Made by a program: the position numbers and the translations under genes. 64,000 nt of DNA from Myxococcus stipitatus (GTDB lineage Bacteria; Myxococcota; Myxococcia; Myxococcales; Myxococcaceae). The DNA lies in contig NZ_JAKCFI010000008.1 in assembly GCF_021412625.1 (NCBI RefSeq), forward strand, positions 310,001-374,000, read 5' to 3'. The number at the start of each line of letters is the position of its first letter. Within the stretch, counting starts at the first letter, position 1. Shown one piece after another: positions 37,401-46,000 of the stretch. The notes beneath the pieces were generated by a model that saw only the letters and a list, made by a program, of their open reading frames with translations, did not search any database and was not told the DNA's origin.

Positions 37401-37580
37401 ACCACGGTGTTCGGCGGCATGTTGCTGTCCACCTTCGTCAACCTCATCTTCATCCCCGTGCTGTACGCGGTGGTGGAGGCGACGCGCTCACGCCTGCTCA
37501 AGCGCCACGAACACGCTCGCCCGGGCGGTGGTGACGGCACCCCGCCGAGCGGGCCGCCGGAGCAACCGCAGCCGGCGTAA
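34404..37580 (+). CDS. RND multidrug efflux permease (HAE1/AcrB type)
   Basis: 1,058 residues, AGGAGGGGG before the ATG at 34404. First membrane helix with FFIRRPIFASVLSIIITLTG. Proton-relay Asp pair in TGLVVDDAIVVIENVERTME (about 405-415), as in the HAE1 drug exporters. Two large periplasmic loops and a second membrane half (QVGLVMLVGLSSKNAILIVE, near 925-945) complete the 12-helix plan. Length is normal for AcrB. Substrates unknown. Together with the two upstream genes it makes a full tripartite pump. Confidence 0.95.
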   Translation: MFTDFFIRRPIFASVLSIIITLTGVISIPGLPIEQYPDLSLPQVQVTSTYVGASAETVESAVTTVLERQLNGVQDMRYISSTSSNTGTSTIIVTFEQGRDLDIAAVDVQNRVATASPQLPAAVNALGVTVNKAQTQLLMAFGLFDQNERYDTGFLSNYADVYIRDAILRVKGVGDVRIFGERRFAMRLWLDPTELARRKLTAADVVAALSAQNVQVGAGTVGQEPAPKGQNYQFTLQVKGQLATAEEFGAIVVQRGADGSLVRLRDVGRAELGAENYTQLLRFNGREAVGLGIFQLPGSNALDVRDGVLKELARLEKNFPPGMKYQVAFDTTAAVQASIEEVLITLGEAVLLVVLVIFVFLHGWRSVLVVATTLPVSLVGTFLFVSAFGFSLNTLTLFGLTLATGLVVDDAIVVIENVERTMEEGLPPREATQHGMRQVAGAVVAIALVLSAVFVPVSFFPGTTGSIYRQFALTLAFSISLSALVALTLSPALCARLLRPHEGQKWKVFRQFDRAMDRFRDGYGHLLRRLIGPLKWPVVIVFCLCLLGTLWVYTATPSGFIPDEDQGYVIVAVQGPEGTSLDYTRRVLLQTEDVMRKQPEVADIFTVGGFSLLGTGANYGTLFVNLHPWEDRKKKEESVAAIVERLRMPLLAIGGARVLPFQPPAIRGVGSVGGFEFVLEDQLGNRSLTQLAQTTEALVGQANQSPVLRGVFSSYTANTPLLNIEVDREKALSLGVPLESLFSTLQVYLGSRYVNDFTFSNRVYRVYVQAAMPFRSKPKDIGALYVRATSGDMVPLENLVRIQPITSAQNIQHYNLYRSAELYGQAAPGSSTGQALDAMEAKARETLPEGYTFEWTGLSLEQQEAGGKVLLIFALGIVFVFLVLSAQYESFALPFVILLGVPVAMLGALGFVNLRGLQNDVFCQVGLVMLVGLSSKNAILIVEFAEQLRHQGRGVMDSAIHAAQTRLRPILMTSFAFLMGVVPLVLASGAGAAARKSLGTTVFGGMLLSTFVNLIFIPVLYAVVEATRSRLLKRHEHARPGGGDGTPPSGPPEQPQPA

Positions 37581-37671
37581 TCCACGTATCGGTCCACTCC
37601 ACTCCGCGTCCGGCCGGGGCCTTCGAGACCCCATATCCCTCGCCGGAGGGTTCGCTATCTTCCGGTGATTC

Positions 37672-39600
37672 ATGGCCCGCTCCACGCCTCTCGACGTCCA
37701 GCGTCGTCGGCTCTACGCGCTCAAGCGAGCGCCCGCGCTGCGCCACACCAGCAACACCGTGTTGCTCCAGATGCTGGAGCTCGCCTGGGAGGTGAGCTGG
37801 GCGAAGGACACGGTGCTGTGCGAGGAGGGCCAGCAGGCGCAGGGCTTCTTCCTGCTCCTGGAGGGCGAGCTGGAGGCGCACCGCGACGACGAGCTGTTGT
37901 TGACGGTGCGGCCCGGCACGCCGCTGGGCTTCGAGGCGCTGGTGGGCGGGCGCTACACCGTCACCGCCCGCGCGGCCACCGCCTGCAAGGGTTTGTTCTT
38001 CCCGCGCGACGCGGTGTGGACGCTCGTGCAGGGCCGCGCCGGGCTGCGACAGGATTTGAAGCGCCTGTTGGCGACCGCGCCGAGCACGCCGGAGGAGGGG
38101 CCGCCCCGGGTGGAGGTGGTGGCCTTCGACAGCCTGGTGAGCGGCGTGCCGCTGTCGCGGCTCGTCGAGCTGGTGGCGAAGGTCATCACCCACGACTTCA
38201 AGGACCGGGTGCTGCTGGTGCGCACCGCCGCCGGGGCCGCGCCGGACACGCCCGTGGTGAAGGGGGCCGACGGCGTGCTGCGCGCCACGGTGCCCCAGCC
38301 GACGCCGGGCGCGCCGGGGCGGCTGGCGCTGGAGCGGCTGCGCGACATCACCCGGACGCACGACCCGCACTATGTCTTCCTGGACGGCTGCGAGCTGGCG
38401 GACGCGCCGCTGGTCGACAAGCAGGTGCGGCTGGTGGCCCGGGTGGACGACATTCGCTCCCGGGCGCCGGAGGACCCCCGCGTGCTGCCCACGGTGGTCA
38501 TCGACCCGAAGTCGCCGCCCCGGGGCGCGGTGCTGGGGGGCGAGCCTCACGAGCGCGCCAGGCCCGTGTCCAGCGTGCTGCCCGCGTGCGTGCTGCGGCT
38601 GGACCTGGCGAAGCTGGAGCGGCTGACGGTGGACTCGCGGCCCCTGTCCGCGCTGGAGCTGGAGCGCGCGGAGCGGGAGGCGCTGGGGCGCTGGGCGCGC
38701 GCGCTGACGCACCGGCGCGTGGGGCTGGCGCTCAGCGGCGGCGGGGTGTGGGGCTTCTACCACGTGTACACCCTGCGCTGGCTGGTGGCGCACGGCGTGC
38801 CGGTGGACTTCGTGAGCAGCTCCAGCATGGGGTCGCTGGTGGGGGCCTACTTCTGCGGCACCGCGCTGGAGGGGCGCGACGGGCTGGAGGGCCTGTCCTG
38901 GCTGGAGGAGCGGGCGATGAGCCGGCAGCTCACCCTGGCGGCGGCGGCGGCGTTCGTCACCACGTATTCGCTGGAGCGCTTCGTCGCGAGGGACCTGGGA
39001 GACCTGTCGCTGGAGGAGCTGCCCATCCGCTTCCTGCCGGTGACGACGGACCTGACGAGCGGGGACTGCGTGGCGTTGGAGCGGGGGCCGGTGGCGCGGG
39101 CGGTGCGCGCGAGCGGTTCGGCGCCGGGCATCTGGGCGCCGACGATGGTGCCCCCCGCGCGCTACGTGGACGGGGCCTTCACCAGCATGGTGCCCGCGAG
39201 CGTGCTGGTGAACGCGGGCGCGGACCTCGTCTTCTCGAGCAACATCTTCCCCTTCGGCCCGCGCGAGACGGCCTGGACGCCGGAGAGCCGCATGGGCCGC
39301 TTCATCGCGGGGCTCGACCCGGTGGCGCGAGTGCTGGACCTGGTCGCCAGCGGTGTGTTGCTGTTGCACCGCAACGGTGACGCGGAGAGCTTGATGGCCG
39401 ACGTGAGCTACGACATCCAATCCGCGGACGCGCCCTTGTTGACGGCCATGGAGTTCACCAAAGCGCGGGACATCCTCCAGCGCGCCGCCGGGGACTCGGC
39501 CCTCCAGTGGAAGCTGGTCGAACTGAAGGACCACTGGCGGAGGCTGCGCTCGCGGTGCGGTCGCTACGGCCGCCGCGGTGGGGGGCGGCAGGCGGCATGA
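37672..39600 (+). CDS. Patatin-like phospholipase with cyclic-nucleotide-binding domain
   Basis: 642 residues. Residues about 30-130 form a cNMP-binding-like domain (AKDTVLCEEGQQAQGFFLLL, EGELEA). Residues 350-540 form the patatin domain: oxyanion ALSGGGVWGFYH (354-362), nucleophile elbow SSSMG with Ser385, and catalytic Asp500 in YVDGAF. The usual GxSxG is SxSxG here, the first Gly being Ser383. The pattern resembles the NTE/PNPLA type where nucleotide-binding domains sit before the lipase. It probably hydrolyses membrane phospholipids. Its stop overlaps the next start (ATGA), so it heads a lipid cassette. Confidence 0.9.
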   Translation: MARSTPLDVQRRRLYALKRAPALRHTSNTVLLQMLELAWEVSWAKDTVLCEEGQQAQGFFLLLEGELEAHRDDELLLTVRPGTPLGFEALVGGRYTVTARAATACKGLFFPRDAVWTLVQGRAGLRQDLKRLLATAPSTPEEGPPRVEVVAFDSLVSGVPLSRLVELVAKVITHDFKDRVLLVRTAAGAAPDTPVVKGADGVLRATVPQPTPGAPGRLALERLRDITRTHDPHYVFLDGCELADAPLVDKQVRLVARVDDIRSRAPEDPRVLPTVVIDPKSPPRGAVLGGEPHERARPVSSVLPACVLRLDLAKLERLTVDSRPLSALELERAEREALGRWARALTHRRVGLALSGGGVWGFYHVYTLRWLVAHGVPVDFVSSSSMGSLVGAYFCGTALEGRDGLEGLSWLEERAMSRQLTLAAAAAFVTTYSLERFVARDLGDLSLEELPIRFLPVTTDLTSGDCVALERGPVARAVRASGSAPGIWAPTMVPPARYVDGAFTSMVPASVLVNAGADLVFSSNIFPFGPRETAWTPESRMGRFIAGLDPVARVLDLVASGVLLLHRNGDAESLMADVSYDIQSADAPLLTAMEFTKARDILQRAAGDSALQWKLVELKDHWRRLRSRCGRYGRRGGGRQAA

Positions 39601-40565
39601 TTCCCGTGCGAATCCTGGGGACGGCGAGCCTCCAGCCGGGGCCCGCGGTGACGACGGCGGAGCTGTGCGCGCGCGTGGGGCGCGACGCGGCGGAGGTGGA
39701 GCGCAAGACGGGCATCCGCGCCCGGCACTTCGCGCCGCCGGGCGTGACGTGCGCGGAGGTGGCCGCGCGGGCGCTGGGTGACGCGCTGGCGGCGGCGGGG
39801 CTGGAGGCGAGGGCCCTGCGACGCATCCTCTGCGTCACGTCGATGGGAGGCGACGTCACCGCGCCCGCGACGGCGAACCGGGTGGCGGCGCGGCTGGGGC
39901 TGTCGGGGAGCTGCGACGCCATGGACCTGGGCAACGCGTGCATGGGCTTCCTGAGCGCCTTCGACCTGGCGGCGCGCTCGGTGGCGACGGGGCTGGGGCC
40001 GGTGGGCGTGGTGGCGGTGGAGCTGCTGTCGCGCACGACGACGCCGGAGGACCCTCGGCCGTACCTGGTGCTGGGGGACGCGGCGGCGGCGGCGGTGCTG
40101 GGCGCGGCGCGGCCCGGCGAGGGCGTGCTGGGCGTGGCGCTGGGCAACGACGGCTCGATGCCCACGGACGTGGTGTTGGAGAACCCGCACGTGACGGGGA
40201 AGCTGGAGCGGATGCGCTTCCTGACGCCGAGCCGGGAGATGACGCGCGTGGCGCTGGGGGCGCTGAAGCGGGCGGCGCGCGAGGTGCTGGACGAGGCGGG
40301 CCTGGCGATGCGCGAGGTGGAGTGGGTGGTGACGCACCAGCCGAACGGCAGCATGCTGGAGGCGGTGTTGGAGGCGCTCGAGGTGCCGCCGGAGCGCGGG
40401 GTGCGGGTGGTGGACACGGTGGGCAGCGTGGGCTCCGCGTCGCTGCCCACGAGCCTGGACCAGCTGCTGCGCACGCGGCCGGTGAAGGCCGGGGACCGCA
40501 TCCTGATGGTGGGGGTGGGCGCGGGCGTGGCCCATGGCGCGGTGCTGTACCGGGTGGGCGGATGA
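39597..40565 (+). CDS. 3-oxoacyl-ACP synthase III-like enzyme (KAS III family)
   Basis: 322 residues. The catalytic Cys is C115 in LGNACMGFLSAFD, and the catalytic His is H247 in VTHQPNGSML. The third residue, Asn in the GNTSAAS motif of FabH, is not conserved: the segment reads GSVGSASLPTSL (276-287). The AEVERKTGIRARHFAPPG segment is typical of FabH/OleA-like starters. It probably condenses or transfers an acyl-thioester. Start and stop overlap both neighbours (ATGA at 39597 and at 40562). Not next to fatty acid synthase genes, so it likely serves a special lipid. Confidence 0.88.
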   Translation: MIPVRILGTASLQPGPAVTTAELCARVGRDAAEVERKTGIRARHFAPPGVTCAEVAARALGDALAAAGLEARALRRILCVTSMGGDVTAPATANRVAARLGLSGSCDAMDLGNACMGFLSAFDLAARSVATGLGPVGVVAVELLSRTTTPEDPRPYLVLGDAAAAAVLGAARPGEGVLGVALGNDGSMPTDVVLENPHVTGKLERMRFLTPSREMTRVALGALKRAAREVLDEAGLAMREVEWVVTHQPNGSMLEAVLEALEVPPERGVRVVDTVGSVGSASLPTSLDQLLRTRPVKAGDRILMVGVGAGVAHGAVLYRVGG

Positions 40566-41326
40566 TGCGCGCGAGCGGCCTGCCCCTGGCGACGTGGCTG
40601 GCGTTCTTCGGGCTGATGCGTCGCTATCACCGCTACGAGGTGGTGAACCTGGCGCCGCTGCTGCGGCCGGGCGCGAAGCTCATCGTCGGCTACCACGGGC
40701 GCCCGCTGGCGGTGGACCTGTGCATGTTGACGGTGACGCTCCACGAGCACCTGGGCTACCTGCCGCACGGCGTGGCGCATGGCGCGTTCGACCGCATCCC
40801 CGGGATGCGCGCGGTGGCGGACGGGTTGGGGTTCGTGACGGGGGACGACCCACGGCTGGCCCAGGCGGTGGCGCGGGGCGAGCATGTGGTGTTGCAGCCC
40901 GGGGGCACGCGCGAGGGGTGTCGGAGCTTCCGGCATCGCTACCGCGTGGACTGGGGCGAGCGGCTCGGCTACCTGCGGCTGGCGGTCCGCTACCGGCTGC
41001 CCATCGTCCCGGTGGGTGGCAGCGGGATGGATGACGCGTTCGTGGGGCTCAATGACGGGTATGCGCTGGGGCGGCGGCTGGGCATGCCCGCGCGACTGCC
41101 CTTGTGGCTGGGATTGGGCGCGACGGGGGTGTGGCCGTTGTCGCTGCCCTTCCCGGTGAAGATGACACAGTGGGTGGGCGAGCCGATGACGCGACACCTG
41201 GAGCCGGGGTTCGACGCGAACGACCGGGCGTCGATGCTGGCGGCGCACCGGGAGGTCGCGGGAGCGGTTCAGGCGCTGCTCGACAAGGCGCGCGCGAGTG
41301 ACCCAGGGAAGGCAGCGGCGGCATGA
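40562..41326 (+). CDS. PlsC/LPLAT-like acyltransferase
   Basis: 254 residues; the start ATG at 40562 overlaps the KAS III stop. The His-Asp block is YHGRPLAVDLCM (an HX6D spacing rather than the usual HX4D). The substrate-binding block reads LQPGGTREGCRSF, near the PGG(A/T)RE signature of diacylglycerol/lysophospholipid acyltransferases, and LRLAVRYRLPIVPVGGSG follows. One or two hydrophobic segments suggest membrane association. It probably transfers the acyl chain made or delivered by the neighbours to a lipid or alcohol acceptor. Confidence 0.85.
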   Translation: MMRASGLPLATWLAFFGLMRRYHRYEVVNLAPLLRPGAKLIVGYHGRPLAVDLCMLTVTLHEHLGYLPHGVAHGAFDRIPGMRAVADGLGFVTGDDPRLAQAVARGEHVVLQPGGTREGCRSFRHRYRVDWGERLGYLRLAVRYRLPIVPVGGSGMDDAFVGLNDGYALGRRLGMPARLPLWLGLGATGVWPLSLPFPVKMTQWVGEPMTRHLEPGFDANDRASMLAAHREVAGAVQALLDKARASDPGKAAAA

Positions 41327-42156
41327 GCGAGACCGAGGGACGCGACACGACGAGGCGGCAGTGGGCACTCATCCTCGGAGCGTCCTCGGGCACGGGAGCC
41401 GGCATCGCGTGGGAGGTGGCGCGGAGGCCGGGGCTGGACGTGTTCGGCGTGCACCGGGGGCGGTACGCGGACGCGGCGACGCGGCTGGAGCAGCAGGTGC
41501 GCGAGGTCGGGCGGCGCGCGGTGCTGTGGCAGGCGGACGCGTCCACGCCGGAGGCGGCGGAGGCCGGGGTGGAGGCGTTGCGGGAGGTGGCGGGGCCGGG
41601 CTCGGTGAAGCTGTTCGTCCACTCGATTGCGGGAGCGTCGGTGGGGCACTTCCTGTCGGAGGGAGAGGACCGGTTGCACGCGAAGCGGATGCGGCGCACG
41701 TTCGACGCGATGGCGCATTCGTTCGTGTACTGGGCGCAGGCGCTGGTGGCGCGGGACATGCTGGCGCCGGGCGCGCGGCTGCTCGGGTTGCAGAACCCGC
41801 TGGACGACACGCACCTGTCGAACACGGGGCTCATCAGCGCGTCGAAGGCGGCGCTGGAGATGTACGTGCGCTACCTCGCGATGGAGCTGGGGCCCAGAGG
41901 GCACCGGGTGAACCTGCTCAAGTTCGGCACGGTGATGACGCCCGCGCTCAAGCACGTGTACTCGCCGGAGGCGCTGGAGCGGCTGGAGGCGGCGCACTCG
42001 CGGATGAACCCGGCGGGGCGCATGTGCACGGTGGAGGAGGTCGCGCGCTTCGTCGGCGTGCTCACGGGTGACGACGCGGGCTGGTTCAACGGAGCCACCA
42101 TCGACTTCACCGGCGGCATGACGCTGCGCCTGCTCGACCTCGTGCTCAATCCGTGA
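41323..42156 (+). CDS. SDR family oxidoreductase lacking the catalytic Tyr
   Basis: 277 residues; start ATG overlaps the acyltransferase stop by 4 bases. Nucleotide-binding GASSGTGAG (19-27) and ADAST are intact. The segment LISASKAALEMYVRYLAMEL keeps Lys175, but the YxxxK Tyr is Ile171, and the FabI-type Yx6K position is Thr168 (codons ATC and ACG confirmed). The C-terminal TVMTPALKHV and FNGATIDFTGGM resemble enoyl-ACP reductases. So it binds NAD(P) but may not catalyse the normal reaction. Convergent overlap of 11 bp with the methyltransferase gene. Confidence 0.85.
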   Translation: MSETEGRDTTRRQWALILGASSGTGAGIAWEVARRPGLDVFGVHRGRYADAATRLEQQVREVGRRAVLWQADASTPEAAEAGVEALREVAGPGSVKLFVHSIAGASVGHFLSEGEDRLHAKRMRRTFDAMAHSFVYWAQALVARDMLAPGARLLGLQNPLDDTHLSNTGLISASKAALEMYVRYLAMELGPRGHRVNLLKFGTVMTPALKHVYSPEALERLEAAHSRMNPAGRMCTVEEVARFVGVLTGDDAGWFNGATIDFTGGMTLRLLDLVLNP

Positions 42157-43015
42157 CGCGGGACGCCCCGCCCGGCATCCGGAACGTGAGGCTGTAGAAG
42201 AACGGTGATACCTGCTCCGCCACCACGTCCGTGGCGCCTTCGGGCAGCAGCTCCGTGGGGCAGTGGGGGTCGCGCGAGTAGAACGTAATCGCGCGGAACG
42301 CCGCGCGCTGGAGCAGCGACGGCTGGAACTCCGGGTCCATCTGCTCGTCCACCACGACGACGGGCGTGCCCGGCTTCGCCACCCTCGCCAGCTCCGAGAG
42401 CGCCCGCGCCGGGTCGCGATAACCGCCAATCCCTCCCACGCTCAACACCCGGTCGAACGTCCCCGACGCGAACGGCAGCGCGTGCCCATCCGCCATCAAC
42501 AAACGCACCTCCGGGAACGCCCCGTTGCGGAGTCGCCGCTGGCACTGCCCGAGCATCCCCTCGCTCAAATCCACCCCCCACACCTCCGCCGCCACGCCCG
42601 GAGGCAGCCCCCGCCGCACGAGCGGCAGGTTCGCCCCCGCCCCCACCCCCACCTCCAGGATGCGCGCGGGAGCCCCCGTCAGCGCCCCCAGCTCCAGCCT
42701 GCGCAGGTACCGCCCACGCATCCGCGCCTCGGAGACGGACTGCAACAGCGGCGTCAGCACCGTCGTCAGGGGATCATGCAACGCCGGGAGCCCGTCGTAG
42801 ATGACGCGCATCAACCGGTCCGTCCCCCGGACCGCGTCCTCGCGGTACAGCCGGGCCAGCCCACCCTGGACGTCCCAGGCTTCGCCACAGCTCCCGCAGC
42901 GCAGGTGACCGGACTCCAGCCGCCCCGCCTCGTGCTGACCTTGGAACGCCACCGCCGCGCCACAGGCCAGACACGCCAGCAGCGCGACATCCCCCACTTC
43001 CAGTCCGCTAGGCAC
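42146..43015 (-). CDS. Class I SAM methyltransferase with N-terminal zinc ribbon
   Basis: 289 residues from a GTG at 43015 that overlaps the upstream kinase stop (TAG at 43008-43010). Zinc ribbon: CLAC (about 15-18) and CGSC (about 40-43). Methyltransferase: motif I ILEVGVGAGANLP (about 119-130), VDLSEGMLGQC, ADGHALPFASGTFDRVLSVG. This plan resembles RlmA/UbiE-like methyltransferases with a Cys4 ribbon. It may act on a lipid quinone or on rRNA. Its coupling to the kinase suggests shared control. Confidence 0.86.
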   Translation of the reverse strand: MPSGLEVGDVALLACLACGAAVAFQGQHEAGRLESGHLRCGSCGEAWDVQGGLARLYREDAVRGTDRLMRVIYDGLPALHDPLTTVLTPLLQSVSEARMRGRYLRRLELGALTGAPARILEVGVGAGANLPLVRRGLPPGVAAEVWGVDLSEGMLGQCQRRLRNGAFPEVRLLMADGHALPFASGTFDRVLSVGGIGGYRDPARALSELARVAKPGTPVVVVDEQMDPEFQPSLLQRAAFRAITFYSRDPHCPTELLPEGATDVVAEQVSPFFYSLTFRMPGGASRVTD

Positions 43016-46000
43016 CTGGGGGTTGTAGCACCCTCGCCAGCGCTAGGTCGTCCTGGGTCCCCAGTTGTGCGAAATGGTCCACTGCCCGTTCCAGGTGGGC
43101 GCGCCGGCCCGGGTCGTCCGAGGGCAGATGCCGCGCGAGCTCGTACCGCGCGCGCGCCTCCTCGTACGCCGTCTCCTTCGCCCCGCCGAGCGCGATGGCC
43201 TCGCGCCACGCGTCATACGCCGCGGGAGCGTCCCCCGACAGCCACGCCTCGCAGCCCCGCCACAGCCGCGCCGCCGGCTCGCCGAAGGGGAACACCCGCG
43301 CGAAGCCCTCCACCGCGTGCACCGCCGCCCGCGCGCGCTCCACCAGCGACGCGTCCCGGCCGCCCTCGCGCTCCCACAACGTGAGCAGCACCTCCGCCAC
43401 CGTCGTCACGCCGAAGTAGAGGAAGTGCGCCACCGGCTTGCCCGCCGACAACTTCGCCAGCGCCTTCTCCGCCGACAGCCGCGCCCCGTCCAGGTCGCCC
43501 TCGCGCAGCCGCAAGAGCGCCTGCGTGCCCTCGACGATGATGCGGTCGGTGAGGCCCCCCTGGGACTCCGTCCACGCCACCGTCTGGTCCAACGCCACGC
43601 GCGCCTTGACCAGGTTGCCCAGCCGCAGGTGGATGTACGCCTGATAGTGCAGCGCCCAGTGCTGCGTCTGCAGCGCCCCGCGCCGCCGCGCCGACGTCTC
43701 CAGCCACTCCATCAGCGGCAGCCCCCGGTGGAACCGCCCCTGGTAGCACGATGCCACCGTGAGCAGCGCCCGGCACTCCTCCGCCAGACGGAAGTCACCC
43801 ACCGAATCGACGATGCCGATGGCCCGCTCCAGCCACGCCTCCACCTCCGCCCACCGCCCGACGTACGTCGCGTACACCGCGTTGCGGTTGAGCACGTAGG
43901 CCAGGTCCGCGGGGCTGCCCACGCGCTCGGCCACCTCGCGCGCCCGCCCCATCCACACCTCGGCCACCGGCCGCAGGGGCACCGTGCCCGCCACCACCGC
44001 CATGTTGGTATAGCCCCGCGCCAGCTCCGGGGACGCGCCCGCGGGCTCGCACAGGTTGAGCGTGCGCAGCCCCGCCCACAGCACCGGCAGCGCCTGCTGC
44101 GCGTAGATGAGCCGCATCAACAGCCGGCCCGCCACCCGCCGCACCCGCCGCCGCTCCTCCGTCTCCTCGTCGTAGGCGTCCGGCCGCGCGCTCTGCGCCA
44201 GCCGCAGCACCACCTGCGACACCGTGCCCAGCGCCCAGCCCACGCGCGAGGTGGGCACCGGCCAGCCGAAGTGCTTGAGCGCGCGCTCCGCGTGCGTCCG
44301 GAACGTCGCCAGCTCCCCCAGTTGGAAGCGCGCCTCGGCCAGCAGCGCCTCCAGGTGCCCCATCCGCAACACCTCGCGGGACGACACCCGCTCCAGCGCG
44401 CGCGTCAGGAACGGCAGCGCCTCGCGGCACGCGCCCACGCGCAGCGCCGCCTCGCCCGCGCGCTCCGCGTACTCCGCCTCGCGGCGCGAGTCGCCCGCCT
44501 CGCCCCAGTGGTAGCACAGCGCGGACGTCCACTCGTCGGAGCCCTCGCGCAGCTCCGCCTCCAGCGCCTCCGCCACGCGCCGGTGCAGCAACGGACGCTC
44601 CGCCGCGGCCAGCTCCTCCAGCACGCCCTCGCGCAGCTTGTCGTGCGCGAAGCGCCAGTGCCCGTCCGCCACGTCCAGCACCGCCGCCGCCGCGCAGTCG
44701 GACAGCCAGCGCTCCACGTCCACGCCGGGCGCCGCCGCGCGCAGCAGGGGCACGTTCACCTGCCGCCCGACGATGGCCGCCACGCGCAGCAGGTCGCGCG
44801 AGCCCACCGGCACCTTCTCCAGGCGCCGGCGCACCAGCCGCCGCATGCCACCGGCGAAGACGCGCTCGGGCAGCGCCATCTGCCCCAGCCGGTCCAACCC
44901 TCCGGCGTCCTCCGCCAGCGCGCGCGCCACCTCCACGAGGAAAAAGGGGTTGCCCTCCGTCTCGCGGCGCAACAGCTCCACCAGGTGCGGCCGGGCCCCC
45001 GCGGGGCCAATCATCGACTCGCTGAGGACCGCGATTTCACCCGCGTCCAGCCGGGGCAGCCGCAGCACGTCCAGCCCGGGCAGCTCCACGGGCAACGTGG
45101 GCGCCTCGTCGTCACGGAAGCTGCCCAGCAGCAACAGCGGCAGGCGCGAGGCCCGCGAGGCCAGGCGCGACAGCAGCAGCAGCGACTCGCCATGGGCCCA
45201 GTGCAGGTCCTCCAGCACCACCACCGTGGGCTGGGCCAGCCGGCTGAACAGGTCCTCCACCACCTGGAGCAGGCGCGCGTGGGCCATCTCCGCGCCCAGC
45301 TCCGCCGGGTCCGGCACCGCGCGCCCGAGCAGCGTCTCCACGTCCGGCACCAGCGGCTTGAGGATGCTCGCCTCGCGCTCGTCCAGCGGCACGAGCACCG
45401 ACAGCCACCGCAGCACCGTGCGCCACTCCTGGTAGGGACTGCCGCCCGCGGCCACCGCCTGCCCGCGCAACACCACCGCGCCGCGCACCAACGCCATGGG
45501 GCGCAGCTCGTCGAGCAGGCGCGACTTGCCCACGCCGCTCTCGCCGCCCACCAGCATGCCGCCGCCGCGCCCCACCAGCGCCGCCTCGAGCACCGACCCC
45601 AGCCGCGCCAGCTCCCGCGTGCGCCCCACGTAGCGCGCCGCCTGGAGGAAGCTCTCCCGCGTGGTGACCGTCTCCACCGGCACCGGCCGCCCCGTGGCCG
45701 TGCACAGCGCGGCGATGGCCGCGTCCGCGCTCCGGGGCCGCTCGCGCGGATCCTTGGACACCAGCCGCTCCAACACCTCGCGCAGCGCGGACGGGAAGCC
45801 CGCGGGGGCCTGCGCCTTCCCGTCGAAGGGCAGCCGGCCGAACATCATCTGGCATGCCATGGCGCCCACGCTGAAGAGGTCCGTCACCTCGGAGGGCGGC
45901 TGGTCCTCGAACAGCTCCGGCGCCAGGTAGCCCGGCGTGCCGCCCGGCTGCGCGTGGTGCACCTTGTCGCGCCCCACCGCGAGCCCGAAGTCGAGCACCT

